Positions 20,601 through 31,596 are shown, counted from the stretch's first letter. The stretch is 64,000 nt of DNA from Flaccisagitta enflata (GCA_965153355.1 OZ231127.1:73036001-73100000); one strand, 5' to 3'. The notes: generated by a model not told the origin, from the sequence alone. Made by a program: numbers and translations.

Positions 20601-20721
20601 TTTTAGGTGCAACAAAGCACCTCCATAACTGGCTGTGTCTGTTGGTCTGTCGGTTGGTCGGTCGGTAACGCATTTGTTTGACAATCCATACGTCGCACCT
20701 ATTGGCCTACTTGGCCTTGTT
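20601..20721 (+). mobile_element. Hairpin-ended short element, subfamily H3, complete
   Basis: The hairpin AGGTGCAACAAAGCACCT is followed by CATAACTGGCTGTGTCTG, a GTTGGTCGGTCGG array, the distal complement GTCGCACCT and the terminal TTGGCCTACTTGGCCTTGTT. Confidence 0.9.
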
Positions 20722-20883
20722 GATTCGGTAATTTGAAATGGCATTCCTGGATTGGTCCACCTCATGGACTTTTTAACCTCAACTGTCGCTTAAACCATGT
20801 ATGAAAAAAATATTCCGATAAAGGCGACTACCGCCCACTGTAAAAAAAAATCGTAATTCTGGGATTTTTCTTGTTTATCAAGT

Positions 20884-22095
20884 CTTTTCTTTCCTCCTCA
20901 TGTCATGTCTCTTGATGTCATCTCATGTCTTCTTCATTTCTCCTCACGTCTCGGTCTCTTTATCTCTCTTTATCTCTGTCTCTCTTTGTCTCTTTATGTA
21001 TCTGTCTCTTTTTGTCTCATAATGTCTGTCTCCCTATGTCACTTTATGTCTCCCTGTGTCTTTTCATGTCTCCTTATGTCTCCTTATGTATTCTTATCTC
21101 TCCTAATCTCTCTTTATGTCTCTTCATGTCTTCTTGTCTCTTGATGTCTCTGTCTCCTTATGCCTTCTTTTGTCTCCTCATGTCTCTTTATATCTCCTTA
21201 GGTCTCTTCATTTCTCCTTATGTCTCTTCTTATCACCCTTTGTCTTTTCATGCCTCCTTATGTCTCCATGTCTCTTTGTGATTGCTTATGTCTCTTCATG
21301 TCTCCTTATGTGTCCTTATGTCTCTCATGTCTACTTATGTCTTCTTTGTCTTTTCATGTCTCTTTATATCTCTTACTTTGTCCTTATGTCTCTTTTTGTC
21401 TCCTCATGTCTCCTTATGTCTCTTCATGTCTCATTTTGTCACTTCATGTCCTCTTTTGTCACTTCATGTCCTCTTTTGCCACTTCATGTCTTCTCATGTC
21501 TTCTCATGTCTTCTCATGTCTCCTTATGTCTCCTTATGTCTCCTTATGTCTCCTTATGTCTCCTTATGTCTCCTTATGTCTCCTTATGTCTCCTTATGTC
21601 TCCTTATGTCTCCTTATGTCTCCTTATGTCTCCATATGTCTCCATATGTCTCCTTATGTCCCCTTATGTGTCCTTATGTCCCTTTATGTCTCTTCATGTC
21701 TGCTTATGTCTCTTCATGTTTTATCATGTCTCTTCATGTCTCACCTTGTCTCTTCATGTCTCTCCATGTCGCTTCATGTCTCTTTATGTCTGTTCATGTC
21801 TTTTTTTATCTTCATGTCTCCTTGTCTCATGTCTTCTTATGTCTCCTCATGTCTCTTCATGTCTCATCATGTCTCTTCCTTTTTCTTCATGTTTCTTTGT
21901 CACCTCATGTCTTCTTATGTCTCCTTATGTCTCCATAAGTCTTTTTATGTCTCCTCATGTCTCTTCATGTCTCCTATGTCTCCATGTCTCCTTATCTCTC
22001 TTCCTGTCTCCTTATGTCTCTTCATGTCTATTCATGTCTCCTTATGTCTCCTTATCTCTTTATTACTCTTCATGTCTCCTTACGTCTTCTTATGA
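20884..22095. repeat. Decamer minisatellite (TCTCCTTATG)n
   Basis: A 1.2-kb array of the 10-bp unit GTCTCCTTAT and variants. The most homogeneous block is at 21515-21635. All three plus-strand frames stay open for hundreds of residues because a 10-bp unit without a stop codon reads the same ten-residue repeat (SPYVSLCLLM) in each. None is a gene. Confidence 0.96.
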
Positions 22096-22699
22096 CAGCG
22101 GTCTCGGGAAGGCAACATTTGTGTTTCATTGGAGACCAAAACTGAAAAATAGAAATATGTAAAACTCAATGATTATATCACAATAATCATTGAGTTAAGT
22201 CATAAGAAATATTTTTTTGCATGGTTTTCACTTTACATCAAAAAAGAACCTGGTAAAGATAGAATTGATGAAGAAAATTTATTGTCAATTTTTAAGAATT
22301 TTATTTTTGGTCAGTGACAGGAGGCCCGTTGAAATTATAACTTTGCATAGGAAATGAAAAAATGAAAAAATGAAAAACATAGCTCTCCTCTAAAATCATT
22401 TACAGAGAGAATTATATTTTTGAAAATGCAAAATTCTGTTTTATAAGAGAGTAATATAATTTCAACCACAGGCAAGAATAAAAAAATGTCAGCAAAATTT
22501 TACTTAAAACCATGATTTTCTTGTTTAGTTTCATATTAATTGCATCATTAAAATTACTTTTGAAGTCAGAATATGATAAATATGTATACACTAAGTGTCC
22601 TAAAAAACAATTTGTCTTCAAAAAGTATTGGAGTACAATTATTACACTGATTACTACATAAAAAGTATGGTGAAACGCTGAATTTTCCTTCGAAATTTT
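22096..22699. other. Unique spacer between the two decamer arrays
   Basis: AT-rich DNA interrupting the array, with a perfect 14-bp stem and 6-nt loop at 22163-22196 (AACTCAATGATTAT / ATAATCATTGAGTT). No coding exon recognised. Confidence 0.7.
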
Positions 22700-23315
22700 G
22701 CCGTCTTATGTTTCTTTATATCTCTTCATGTCTCGTCATGTCTCTTCTTGTTTCTTCATGTTTCTTTATGTCACTTCATGTCTTGTTATGTCTCTTCATG
22801 TCTCCTTATGTCACTTCATGTTTCCTTATGTCTCTTCATGTCTCTACTTGTGTCCTTATATCTCCTTATATCTCCTTATGTCTCCTTATGTCTCCTTATG
22901 TCTCCTTATGTCTCTTTATATCTTTGTCTCTTTATGTCTCCATATGTTGCTTTATGTCGCTTTATGTCTCTCTCTTCATGTCTCTGTCTTTTTATATCTC
23001 CTCACATCTCTCCGTGTCTCTTCATGTTTCTTTGTCTTCTCATGTCTCTTCATATCTTGTTATGTCTCCTTATGTCTCCTTATGTCTCCTTATGTCTCCT
23101 CATGTCTCCTCATGTCTCCTCATGTCTCCTCATGTCTCCTTGTCTCCTGATGTCTCCTTATGTCTCCTGATGTCTTTTGATGTCTCTTGATGTCTCTTGA
23201 TGTCTCCCAATGTCTTCTAATGTCTCTTTTGTCTCCTTTTGTCTCTTCATGTCTCTGTGTCTTCTTACATCTTCTTATGTCTTATGTTTCTCCATGTCTC
23301 CTACTGTCTCTTCAA
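22700..23315. repeat. Decamer minisatellite, second block
   Basis: Same unit as at 20884-22095, with the clean block at 23055-23150. The three open frames here are artefacts for the same reason. Confidence 0.95.
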
Positions 23316-23319
23316 ATAC

Positions 23320-24679
23320 AAGTCTGAGATGAATAGTTTGCCCACAACATCAATTTGAAGTAAAACAAGTGATTTAATCTGTAGGTCAATAGATCGTTTC
23401 ATTCAATATAATTTTTCTTCAAAATCTTGTATGACAAAGTTTCAAATTTTGCTTCATTTGAGACCAATCTGATATCGGAAGTTGAAAAAAAAATAGATGA
23501 AAAATTATAGCAATAAGAACTAAATTTATTCAGCAAGTTTGAATACTAGTTATTCTTCAAATCGATGCTGTGGGCCAACTATTCATCTTAGACCTATGAA
23601 ATTTGGACAGAAAAAAATCAAACATAGAGGCTCCTTTATTATGGAGAGTCTGCTTGTCCATCCATATCCCCCCCCCCTCCCCCAATATGGCATTTACCTA
23701 GCTCCCCACACAATGACAGTCAGGATACATCCTTGCCTGGTTGGGCTTGTTGCTTGTGGGCTTGTTGCTTAGGAAATCAGATAAATTTGCTATCAAATTT
23801 GAGCAGGCATCATCTTTGAAAAACCTGCTATTTGCGCACTATGCTAATTAACGCTAAGGGATTTGCTACCATTTTCAATGCATTTATTTTTGCTCATTAA
23901 AAGACATTGTGCATGACAACCACTTGTTTTATTTTCTCAAGATCAGGTATTGCAGTTGTCAAATCACATTGTAAGTCCAAGAATTTCTGCTGCATGACAG
24001 ATTAATTCAGAATCTGCATTTTACATGTTGATGATAGTAGCTCTGAATGGTACTAGACCATTAGTTGTACAGAACAAGGTTGGATACATGGGTCAAGAAG
24101 GTGCGCTCGCCTTTAAATCAATTCTCAGATCTATCGCAAGCTCTATTAGACTTATCCCAAGCTCTACCCAGCAAACTGTAGATGATCATGATAATAAATG
24201 AATGAATGAACAAGTAATATAAGCTTAGAGAGGGTTCATTTGAAGCTTTTGAAGACTGACAAGAGGGCTGAATGCAAGCTCTGTGAAGGCTACTGGTTGG
24301 AAATGATTAATATGCTGTATGAGAGCGATTGTTTGAGATATGAAATAGCTGGTTTTAGGTCTGATTAGTACATCTCATGGTCAGTCAAAGTTAGGATGCT
24401 AGCAGGGCTGCTGTCCTATTGAACACCTAGCTGACAAGTGAGAGGCTTGTTAGGCCATAGGATGACATGAGGCTGGAGAAAGTTAACTAGAGGCAGTGGC
24501 TCTGAAGTTCATTTACCTCCGTGTGTGCTCTACCCATATCAACCCTGTTTGGCCCAATTTGTTCTCTCAGGCCATAAATCAGCTCTCTCAGATCACAAAT
24601 TTGCTTTCTTAAGGCCTGACATCAACCCTATCAGGCTCAAAACGCCCAGTCAGGCTTCAAAGCAACTCACACTGTTTTA
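23320..24679. other. Unique DNA, no supported gene
   Basis: 24070-24095 (GAACAAGGTTGGATACATGG) is a short remnant of an H-family end. 24530-24660 has CTCTCAGGCC-type words of the foldback minisatellite. Nothing else is recognised. Confidence 0.5.
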
Positions 24680-25118
24680 TTGGCAGCCGCCCTGAAGGGA
24701 ACAATGACATATGCTTTCACACATAGGGGGATTTTCTCCTCCTCCTTCTACGACCCCCCCGCAAATCCCAGTCAAGGCCCAAATTTCAGTCTTGAGGCCA
24801 AAATCCCAGCCTCATGGCCCAAATCCTAGCCTCAAGGCCTAAATCCTAGCCTGGAGGCCCAGATTTCAGTCTTGAAGCCCAAATCTCAGAGTCAAGGTCA
24901 AAATCCCAGCCAAGAGGCCCAGAACCCAGCCTTGAGGCCCAAATCTCAGCCTCCAGGCTAGGATTTGGGCCATGAGGCTGGGATTTGGGCCTTGAGACTG
25001 AAATTTGGGCTTCAAGACTGGGATTTGAGGGGGAGGGATGGAGGAGGAGGAGCAGGAGAAAATCCCCCATATGTGTGAAAGCATAGGTCATCGACTCCTT
25101 TGGGGCCGCTGCCCTGCT
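24680..25118. mobile_element. Foldback-like element, type B, complete
   Basis: The left end GGCAGCCGCCCTGAAGGGAA, with ATGACATATGCTTTCACACA and ATTTTCTCCTCCTCC, is inverted at the right end as GAGGAGGAGCAGGAGAAAAT, then CCCATATGTGTGAAAGCATA and GGGGCCGCTGCCCTGC. The interior holds AAATCCCAGCCT-type units (24770-24950), then inverse GGGATTTGGGCC units (24960-25030). Confidence 0.8.
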
Positions 25119-25139
25119 CCCCCCTAAACTTCAACCACA

Positions 25140-25395
25140 ACCTACTTAGGCAGGGCACGGGTACCGTTGACCATCTAACGCTTTTGCAACTATTATCAGC
25201 TCTCACCGGCCTGTAGGACACTGGGCAGAACTGAGGCCTGAGATGGAAATATTGCTGCTTTGAGGCATGAGGTCAGATTTTATGTTTAAGAAGGCAGATT
25301 TGATCAAATAACCAGTCGCCCAAGGGCAATATGTGGTCAGCAATACCTATTGCCCTGCTTTGTATGTTGGTGATTGCAGAAGATCCATGGGTAGC
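25140..25395. other. Copies of the GGGTACCGCT module and spacer
   Basis: 25147-25197 (GGCAGGGCACGGGTACCGTT, then GACCATCTAACGC) and the inverted version at 25308-25362 (GTCGCCCAAGGGCAATATGT, then GGTCAGCAATACC). These modules recur beside the foldback elements throughout 15.5-26.2 kb. Confidence 0.6.
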
Positions 25396-25396
25396 A

Positions 25397-25590
25397 GGGC
25401 AGCGGCCCCAAAGGGGACGATGTCCTGTAGAACACAGGGGATTTTTGTTCATTTGTTCATTCATCAGTGTGTGCAGATTTGAGCCTTGAGGCTGGGATTT
25501 GAGCCTCCAGGCTGGGATTTGAAGCTCAAGGCTGGAATTTGAGCCTTGAAGCTGGAATTTGAGCCTCCGGGCTAGGATTTGAGCATTAGC
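25397..25590. mobile_element. Foldback-like element, type A left half
   Basis: GGGCAGCGGCCCCAAAGGGG, then CGATGTCCTGTAGAACACAG, a GTTCATTTGTTCATTC segment, and five GGCTGGGATTTGAGCCT units. No right end of its own. Confidence 0.7.
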
Positions 25591-25674
25591 CTAACAACAA
25601 AAAATTCAATGTCATAGAATATTTCTCTACCCAATGCCCTGCTGGGAGTGATTCACAGAAGAAGTAGAGTAAGA

Positions 25675-26118
25675 GCAGGGCAGCAGCCCCAAAGGGTCGA
25701 AGTCCTGTAGAACATGGGGAGAAATTTCAGGCTTTAGATGATTGATTGATTTGAATCCTAGCCTCCAGGCTCAAATCCCAGCCTCCTGGCTCAAATCCCA
25801 GGCTCCAGGCTCAAATCCCAGCCTCCATGCTCAAATCCCAGCCTCCAGGCTCAAATCCCAGCCTCCAGGCTCAAATCCCAGCCTCCAGGCTCAAATCCCA
25901 GCCTCCAGGCTCAAATCCCAGCCTCCAGGCTCAAATCCCAGCCTCCAGGCTCAAATCCCAGCCTCCAGGCTCAAATCCCAGCCTCCAGGCTCAAATCCCA
26001 GCCTCCAGGCCCAAGTCCCAGCCTCCAGGCCCACACGGACGGACGGACGGACGGACGAACAAAAATCCCCCCGTGTTCTACAGGACATTGTCCCCTTTGG
26101 GGCCGCTGCCCTGCTACC
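25675..26118. mobile_element. Foldback-like element, type A, with 20-bp array
   Basis: The worn left end GGGCAGCAGCCCCAAAGGG, with GAAGTCCTGTAGAACATGG, is matched by a right end CCGTGTTCTACAGGACATTG, then CCCCTTTGGGGCCGCTGCCC. Inside, about 14 near-perfect units of TCAAATCCCAGCCTCCAGGC run from 25749 to 26033, followed by GGACGGACGGACGG. Confidence 0.8.
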
Positions 26119-26146
26119 TATTACCTACAATCACCAACATATGAAG

Positions 26147-26625
26147 CAGGGCAACGGGTACCGCTGACCACATATTGCCCTTGCCTTGCCTTCTGGAGGG
26201 CAGAACTAAGGCTTGTGGAGGCAGGAATTTGAGCCTGGAAGCTGGGATTTGAGCTTCCAGGCTGGGATTTGAGCCTGGTGGCTGGGATTTGAGCTTCCAG
26301 GCTGGGGATTGAGCCTGGAGGCTGTTATTTGAGCCTGGTGGCTGGGATTTGAGCCTGGAGGCTGGGATTTGAGCCTGGAGGCTGGGATTAGAGCCTGGAG
26401 GATGGGATTTGAGTTTGAAGGCTGGGATTTGAGCCTCGAGGCTGGGATTTGAGCCATGAGGCTGGGATTTGAGCCTTGAGGCTGGGATTTGAGCCTCGAG
26501 GCTGGGATTTGAGCCTCTAGGCTGGGATTTGAGCCTTGAGGTGGGAGGAGGGATGCACGGACGGATGAACAAACGAAAGTCCCCCTGTGTTCAGGACATT
26601 GCCCCCTCCGAGGCCGCTTCCCAAA
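26147..26625. mobile_element. Foldback-like element, inverse 20-bp array and right end
   Basis: Starts with the GGGTACCGCTGACCACATAT module (26155 on), then about 16 units of GCCTGGAGGCTGGGATTTGA (26225-26537), the inverse of the array at 25749-26033. It ends with AGTCCCCCTGTGTTCAGGAC and CTCCGAGGCCGCTTCCC. Confidence 0.75.
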
Positions 26626-26689
26626 AAATCAAAGCAGGGGAAATGCTTGTTTAGCAAGTGATGTTGAACAAAAGAATTGGCCGTTGTGC

Positions 26690-27198
26690 CTTATGACTAG
26701 CAAGGGATTTAAGCCTACAGGTTGGGATTGCAGCCTTTAGGTAGGGACTGTCTTTGGGAGCTGGTATTTGGGCCTCGGGCTGAAAATTGAGCCTTGAGGC
26801 AATAATTTGCATCATGAGGTTGGAATTTGAACCTTGGGACTGGAATTTGGTCCTTGGGTCTGGAATTATGGCTTTGAGGCTGGCATTTGGACGTTGAGGC
26901 TTGAATTTTTGCCTGGGGGGGATGGACGGATGGATGGATGGATGAACGAAAGTCAGGCCTGAGAGGGCAGATTTCAGGCCTCTGAGGGCAGATTCAAGGC
27001 CTGAGAGGTCAGATTTCAGGACCGAGAGGGCAGATTCAAGGCCTGATAGGGCAGATTTCAGGCCTGAGAGGGTAGACTTCAGGCCTGACAAGGTAAATTT
27101 CAGGCCTGAGAGGGCCTGGGGGGACGCATGGACGAACGGACGAACAAAAGTCCCCCTGTGTTCTACAGGACTTTGTCCCCTTCGGAGCCGCTGCCCAA
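26690..27198. mobile_element. Foldback-like element, type A right half
   Basis: Diverged GGGATTT/GAGGCTGG units (26700-26900), then GGATGGATGGATGG, GGCCTGAGAGGGCAGATTTC units (26955-27115), and the right end GTCCCCCTGTGTTCTACAGG, then TTCGGAGCCGCTGCCC. Further eroded pieces continue to about 27420 (TTTAGGACATCAACCC, GGAGTCCTGCAGACC). Confidence 0.7.
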
Positions 27199-27685
27199 AA
27201 AGCTCATTTTGGGTGTGTGATGGCTGATTCAGGGTCTGAAAGGGCCAGGGTAGGGCCTGTGAGGCCTGGGAGGATGTGCATATGTATGGACAGATAGATA
27301 GACTGATGTCTAGAAACTCATCCTTGTGTCTTTAGGACATCAACCCTTAGGGGCTGCCCAGTGCCCAGTGCCCAAAAGGGATGGAGTCCTGCAGACCTTA
27401 GGGGATTTTCATTGTCCTGCCCAAGAGAGTTGACCCCAAGGGCTGATTGAGGGCTTAAGAAAAACACCAATAGGAAAAAAAATAAAAAAACGGTTTTTGA
27501 TTTTTTGAATCCCAGGTTAAGAATAAATGTTTCCTTTTTTTGCTTGCGACAATTTGAGAAAGTTGGAGCAGGACTAAGCTCACCTGTGGCTGGGTTGAAA
27601 TTGATACAGGGTGAAAGAGGGCACTCTTTTACACCTCCTGGAAAAAAGCAAAGCGCTGTTGGACCAATATTTTAGGGTTTATGAA

Positions 27686-27909
27686 TTTTTTGTCGCGTGC
27701 TACGCGACTCTACACATCGCTTTGTTGGTCTGTCCGTCGGTCCGTCCGTCAGTCTGTCAGTCCGTTGGTCCGTCGGTCTGTCACACTTTACTTTTTTTGG
27801 GTTTTTGCGATTTTTGGCTTCACTGCTCCTGCCCAAATGATCTGGTTACCTCAATTACAGCCCCTGCCCACCCGCACGCGACTGGGGTAGCCGTGTATCA
27901 GGCCTTGTT
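27686..27909 (+). mobile_element. Hairpin-ended short element, subfamily H1, complete
   Basis: The hairpin GTCGCGTGCTACGCGAC is followed by a GTCCGTCGGTCCGTCCGTC array, CACACTTTACTTTTTTTGGG, CACTGCTCCTGCCCAAATGA, the distal complement GCACGCGACT, and the terminal GTGTATCAGGCCTTGTTT. Confidence 0.93.
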
Positions 27910-28064
27910 TGATCTTTTTTTCACATTTTCCCCAAAGATCCAAATGTAGGTAAAGAAATAAGGTCAGTATGTTACGCACATCAACTTACTTTTATGACGC
28001 CAGCTTTTATGTCACTGGCAATTCCTTCTGCTCATAGTTTTTGATTTGAGACAGAGAGAAAAAG

Positions 28065-28065
28065 T

Positions 28066-28155
<90 letters not shown>

Positions 28156-28189
28156 AACAGAGACAGAAATAGAGAGAAAGAAATAGAGA

Positions 28190-28260
<71 letters not shown>
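28065..28260. repeat. Compound (GA)n-(AC)n microsatellite
   Basis: GA units to about 28147, a mixed GACAGA stretch, then about 35 AC units that run directly into the terminal inverted repeat of the element at 28261. Confidence 0.97.
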
Positions 28261-28262
<2 letters not shown>

Positions 28263-30300
28263 GGGCCGGAACAACCGTGTGCGGGGCCCTAGGCACTTAA
28301 GGTAGCGGGGCCCCCCACTAGATGCAACATGTTGCAAGGTTGAAGCAAACATATGATACAGGCAAAATATTTGTATTGCTTTTTGTAATTAAGATAAAGC
28401 AATAGCTGTTTGATCGAGAACTCTAACACTCTATGCAAAAACATTATAATGAGACCATTGCACAAAGAAATGGAGTGTATAAGCAACTTATGATCCTGAT
28501 CAGTATGAAAGCACTATCAATTTGCCCAAGCAAGTAGTCCAGAGGAATAAAAAGCCGCTCGAAAAATATTTTTTATTCAAGGTTCAGTGTTGTAGTGCTT
28601 AACCCCAATGATTAAGACAGCCATGTAACTAGGAATCCATTGAATGGATATCATAGACCATCCAAATCAACAGAGCTCAAACATAAGCTTAAGCACCTTG
28701 AAATCTAAGGCTTTCTATAAACGAATAATGCTGAAGCTTATTCATTAGCATAAATAATGTCAATGCAAAAGCATCAGAAAAGACCATTGCAAAAGCAAAT
28801 GGGGTACATATAAGCAACTTTTGATCCTGTTCAAGCTTAGTACTATCTAGAACATATGTATGTCGACAGGCATTTTAAGCAATAACTCTGTTAAGAATAA
28901 AATTTTTTTATAAAAATCAGTGAGATTCTGAAACTATTTGGAATTTCTGACCAAATGCCGTAAACCGCATCCTTTTAGCTCAAGGCGTTTAGAATCGACA
29001 GGCAAACCAAGATTGATACTTCAATTAGAAAATGGCCAAAAAAATGCATCTAGTTTCTTTACAAGTTACTAAGTCTCCTTTCAGATAGATTGGAGGTTTT
29101 TTCCACCCTATTTTTGGTCCTAATTACAGCGCCTAACACCTTTGCTACATTATCTTGGTTGGTTTCAACCTCTCTGAATAATTAGGATTGCAACTGAAGC
29201 AAAAGGGAGAACATGGCATACACTAAGTTTTATGAGGGATAGTTATCATACATTTATACAAAGCATTTGTGTTAAAGTGCTTAGAAAACCCACATACAAA
29301 TATGTGTTGAAACCCAAACACATAATATCAAGTATTTGACATGTTTTGGCGGTTTTTCTATGATTCCTATACTGTTAAATTTACCAATCCCCATACTGTC
29401 GATATACTTATGTTTTAGATAGTATAAAAGCACAATGGATTTGACTACTGCACAAGCAAATAGCCCAGAGGAATAAAAAGCCACCCATAGAATATTTCCT
29501 TATTCAAGGTTCAGTGTTGTAGTGCTTAACCTGAAACTCCAATGATTAAGACAGCCATGTTACTAGGAATCCATTGAATGGATATCATGCAGCATTTTAA
29601 TCAACAGAGCTCAAGCATAAGCTTAAGCACCTTGAAATTTAGGGATTTTTTTGTAAAAGAATGATGCTGTAGCCTGTTCATCAGCATGAAAGATATCAAT
29701 GCAAAAGCATCAGAAAAGACCATTGCACATGCAATTGGCGTGCACAAAAAACTTTTGATCATGTCATGAATATGCAAAACATGTAGGCATACTATGATAA
29801 TATGTGTAGACAAGCACAGCTGATTAAATTGATGCGTCAGTGTGTGGTGTGATAACTCCATGCTAGATAAAAAAAAAACAGAAAAAGTACTTCTTGTTTT
29901 CAAGCGCTAAAAATAATGTTGAGCTTAGCAAGGACTTCAATGATTGAGACAGCCATGGTGCTGAAAATCCATTGAATGGATAACATGAACCATCACAATT
30001 AACAGAGCACAAGCATCAGCATGAGCACAATAAAATCTAAAATTTCTTTCAGGCAGTTTAGTTCCCAATCTAGAGAAAAATGATGCATGAGTAAAAAAAA
30101 ATCTCATTCCTTTCCTCTGTTTCTTTTTCCTTTTCCTTTCTTCTTTTCCTTTCTTCTTTTCCGCTCGCAATTCAAAAATTTTACGGACGGACCTTTCTTT
30201 TCCTTCCTTCAGTCTCCCTCTTCCTTTCCCTGAGGCGCGGGGCCCCTTGGGCGCGGGGCCCTAGGCAGTGCCTATTGTGCCTATAGGTTGTTCCGGCCCA

Positions 30301-30301
<1 letters not shown>
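28261..30301. mobile_element. 2.04-kb element with 15-bp terminal inverted repeats
   Basis: The left end CTGGGCCGGAACAAC is the exact reverse complement of the right end GTTGTTCCGGCCCAG (30287-30301). Subterminally both sides carry CGGGGCCCTAGGCA. Both outer flanks are (AC)n repeats. Inside are three diverged copies of a segment holding the palindrome ATCCATTGAATGGAT (near 28633, 29567 and 29966), with shared text such as AAGCTTAAGCACCTTGAAAT and GCATCAGAAAAGACCATTGC. No transposase frame is seen, so it would be non-autonomous. The inverted ends are direct observation; mobility is inferred. Confidence 0.75.
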
Positions 30302-30356
<55 letters not shown>

Positions 30357-30358
30357 CA
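30302..30358. repeat. (AC)n microsatellite
   Basis: About 28 AC units with one interruption, abutting the right end of the 2.04-kb element. Confidence 0.96.
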
Positions 30359-30484
30359 AAGGCGCATAGAATAATAGGTAGAAAAAGAAAAGAAAAAAAA
30401 ATAAGGGAAAACGAGGAACTGAAAATAAAACAAAAAAACTCTTACAATTTTTTTTTCAGTTTGCAACAGCCGCCATTACTGGTA

Positions 30485-30650
30485 TTTTTAGTCGCGTGCT
30501 TAGCGACTCTACACCCGCTTTGTAGGTCCGTCGGTCGGTCCATCCGTCGGTCCGTCGGTCGGTCCGTCCGTCCATCCGTCGGTCCGTCACACTTGTTTTG
30601 TTTTTTTTTTGCGGTTTTTGGCCTCACTGCTCCTGCTCCACCTGTAGGTA
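30485..30650 (+). mobile_element. Hairpin-ended short element, H1, 3'-truncated
   Basis: TTTTTAGTCGCGTGCTTAGC, a long GTCCGTCGGTCGGTCC array, and CCTCACTGCTCCTGCTCC. The distal complement and GGCCTTGTT end are missing. Confidence 0.85.
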
Positions 30651-31340
30651 CTACACCAATCCTTTTGAGCCACCACCTCGCTTTCGATGCTCTTCTTCAC
30701 TGGAAGTCTGCAACAGGGCTTCGGCGATCATCAACCATGCGCGATTTATACGTGATCCGTATGTAAACAGCCCTTATTAACACTGACGTTAAAGTCTCTT
30801 TGAGTATAAGATTTACCTTACGAACTTAATGTTCAGCACAAGTTAGGTATGCAAAAAGGCCTCATTCATGAACAATACAGATGTTTAAGAAACATGACTA
30901 CATTACTAGATTCTAGACAACGGTAGGAGTTGAATCAGCTCAATACCAACATAATTAACCACTAATTAAAGAGGGAAAGAACCGACTAACTGCCGACTGC
31001 AACATGCAAATGAAATTCTTGCCCATCTTTTATGTGAACTACTATTGGCAATCCTTGTGGGTCCTATCTACATAATGCAGTTTCTATCATCAAGGGTGAG
31101 ATAAGATTTTTTTTTCATGCATTTGAAAATATTTCATGTAAATTGTTTATAAAAGCTTGGCAAATGCTTAGGATGAATCGATCGCTGGTCACAAGGGGGA
31201 GGGAGGAATAGAGATAGATGCATTTAAACAGATGTGATTGGAAATTCTACCTAGTACACCGCTGTAGATGGAATCTTTGAGACCACTACCCACAATCAGT
31301 AAACGTTTTCTTCACTGTTCTATCCCCTCAACTGTTCCTC
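30650..31340. other. Unique DNA, no supported gene
   Basis: No exon or element recognised. Confidence 0.5.
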
Positions 31341-31344
31341 TTGC

Positions 31345-31488
31345 CCAGGTTTGTGACACGTCAGTTTGACAATGTGGCATGTGTGAACAAAACTGACAGC
31401 AAGAACAACGGTGTCAGTAACAACAACAACAATAACAACAACTACAACCAAAACAATAACAACAAAAGGACTTGCAACAACAACAGCG

Positions 31489-31557
<69 letters not shown>

Positions 31558-31563
31558 TTAGCG

Positions 31564-31595
<32 letters not shown>
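31345..31595 (+). repeat. Exon-like start running into an (AAC)n array
   Basis: After an acceptor-like CTGTTCCTCTTGCCCAG a frame reads FVTRQFDNVACVNKTDSKNN before entering a long (AAC)n repeat (31408-31595) that encodes poly-Asn, poly-Thr or poly-Val depending on frame. The microsatellite is certain. The leading 60 bp as an exon is only a possibility. Confidence 0.85.

Positions 31596-31596
<1 letters not shown>

Noticed and set aside
21116-22162. 348-residue open frame
   Set aside because: It is the decamer minisatellite read through. The parallel open frames in the other two registers show it is an artefact.
22163-22196. Rho-independent-terminator-like hairpin
   Set aside because: The stem is AT-rich, lacks a following T tract, and the genome is eukaryotic.
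25742-26572. 141- and 152-residue frames
   Set aside because: They are translations of the 20-bp foldback minisatellite (a NPSLQAQIPASRLKSQPPGS-type period).
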